From NCBI GenBank assembly GCA_012184525.1, contig WOFQ01000066.1, forward strand, positions 119,906-183,905: a stretch of 64,000 bases of DNA, read 5' to 3'. Shown here one piece after another: positions 63,515 to 64,000 of the stretch. Numbering within the stretch: position 1 is the first letter of the stretch; each line of letters begins with the position of its first letter. The notes beneath the pieces are model-generated. The model was not told the DNA's origin, made no database searches, and was given only the letters and a program-made list of their open reading frames with translations. The position numbers were made by a program, and so were the translations under genes. This DNA is from Xenoacremonium recifei. Its lineage: Eukaryota > Ascomycota > Sordariomycetes > Hypocreales > Nectriaceae.

Positions 63515-64000
63515 CGTGAAGCGTGTTGCAGCGTGTTTGACCGAGTCTGCTGTCCGAGCTCAACGATACCTGTTTGGCCGCGCCACAACATCAAGTCAGC
63601 TCTATAACGGCAACGCCTACCATCAAATATTGTACGAGGGGTCACATTTGGGAATCATGGATCGAGGAGATCGTGTTTGCATCTGCGAAGAGAGGTGGTA
63701 ACGTGGGGATGTTGTTAGAGGCGTTTGAAACTGTGAGACCCGCTTACCTAAGTGCTAACTAAAGTATTTAGAGGGCTGACGCTGGATTTAATAATAAAAG
63801 GTTGTAGAACCTTTCATATTATGAAGGTAATAATTATAATCTAGTTTACTATTTCATTTTCAAGGCCAAAGGTCTTTAAAGAGAAATTTCTATACTGAAG
63901 ATAATTGTAACGGGCTGGGCCCGTGGAGGAACCTCGGCTTACACTCTCGTTGGCAATATCGCTTACGCTTTTAGACCCACAGCTCGAGAGCTCTAGAGCT
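63515..64000. other. Upstream region of chromodomain gene, window end
   Basis: 486 bp with no supported gene. The first part is the chromodomain gene's promoter. From about 63760 the sequence becomes AT-rich, with an inverted pair AGGTTGTAGAACCTTTC near 63800. The right edge is cut by the window. Confidence 0.4.

Noticed and set aside
1..64000. tRNA, rRNA, CRISPR, secondary-metabolite cluster
   Set aside because: No cloverleaf B-box (GGTTCGANTCC) in a proper context, no regular spacer array and no polyketide or non-ribosomal peptide synthase signatures were seen; scanning was by eye.

Overview
The window looks like nuclear DNA of a filamentous ascomycete (Pezizomycotina, most likely Sordariomycetes). 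The genes carry short (about 45-110 nt) GT-AG introns with CTNAC-like branch points, lie on both strands without operons, and have long pyrimidine-rich 5' regions. The gene set is typical of soil- or plant-associated moulds: a fungal-type transcription factor, a GH36 alpha-galactosidase, ACC deaminase, sugar and drug MFS transporters, DUF2828 and DUF3632 proteins, a Prm10/ThrE membrane protein and a C2H2 regulator. I could not fix the genus from sequence alone. All exon joins below were made by hand from splice signals and reading frame.

Layout. 1-4 kb: the 3' part of a fungal-specific transcription factor convergent with a GH36 alpha-galactosidase, a plausible regulator/enzyme pair. 5.6-6.7 kb: ACC deaminase. 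7.2-8.1 kb: an unknown protein with two PPxY motifs. 9.6-11.8 kb: a seven-exon unknown gene with an in-frame TAG. 12.2-15 kb: the vitamin B6 pair, PLP synthase (SNZ/PDX1) and its glutaminase (SNO/PDX2), divergent from one 1.1 kb intergenic region. 15.1-18.1 kb: an ankyrin protein with PPxY motifs and a small mitochondrial-type membrane protein. 19.0-19.9 kb: a C2H2 zinc-finger protein using a GC-AG intron.

From about 20 to 28.4 kb lies a gene-poor, repeat-bearing island: an inverted duplication, minisatellites, diverged duplications, a degenerate CCHC (Gag-like) zinc knuckle and a Ser/Thr-rich repeat locus with shifting frames. 28.5-32.2 kb: two convergent MFS transporters. 34.1-41.9 kb: an archaemetzincin-type metalloprotease, an M20 carboxypeptidase, a DapA-family aldolase and a sulfotransferase-like protein. 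43.9-48.3 kb: a Prm10-like transporter and a divergent PIP-kinase-domain protein. 50.3 kb: a short interstitial telomere-like tract inside an inverted repeat. 50.8-57.9 kb: a DUF2828/vWA protein with an RGG-like repeat, a DUF3632 protein and a small secreted Cys-containing protein. 59.3-63.5 kb: a tiny spliced ORF, an RRM-like protein with a stop-skipping acceptor, and a chromodomain protein.

No CRISPR, tRNA, rRNA or obvious biosynthetic cluster was seen. The most unusual signals are gene-structure oddities (an internal TAG, a stop-skipping splice, frame-neutral introns) and the 20-28 kb island; I did not find a clearly new multi-gene system.
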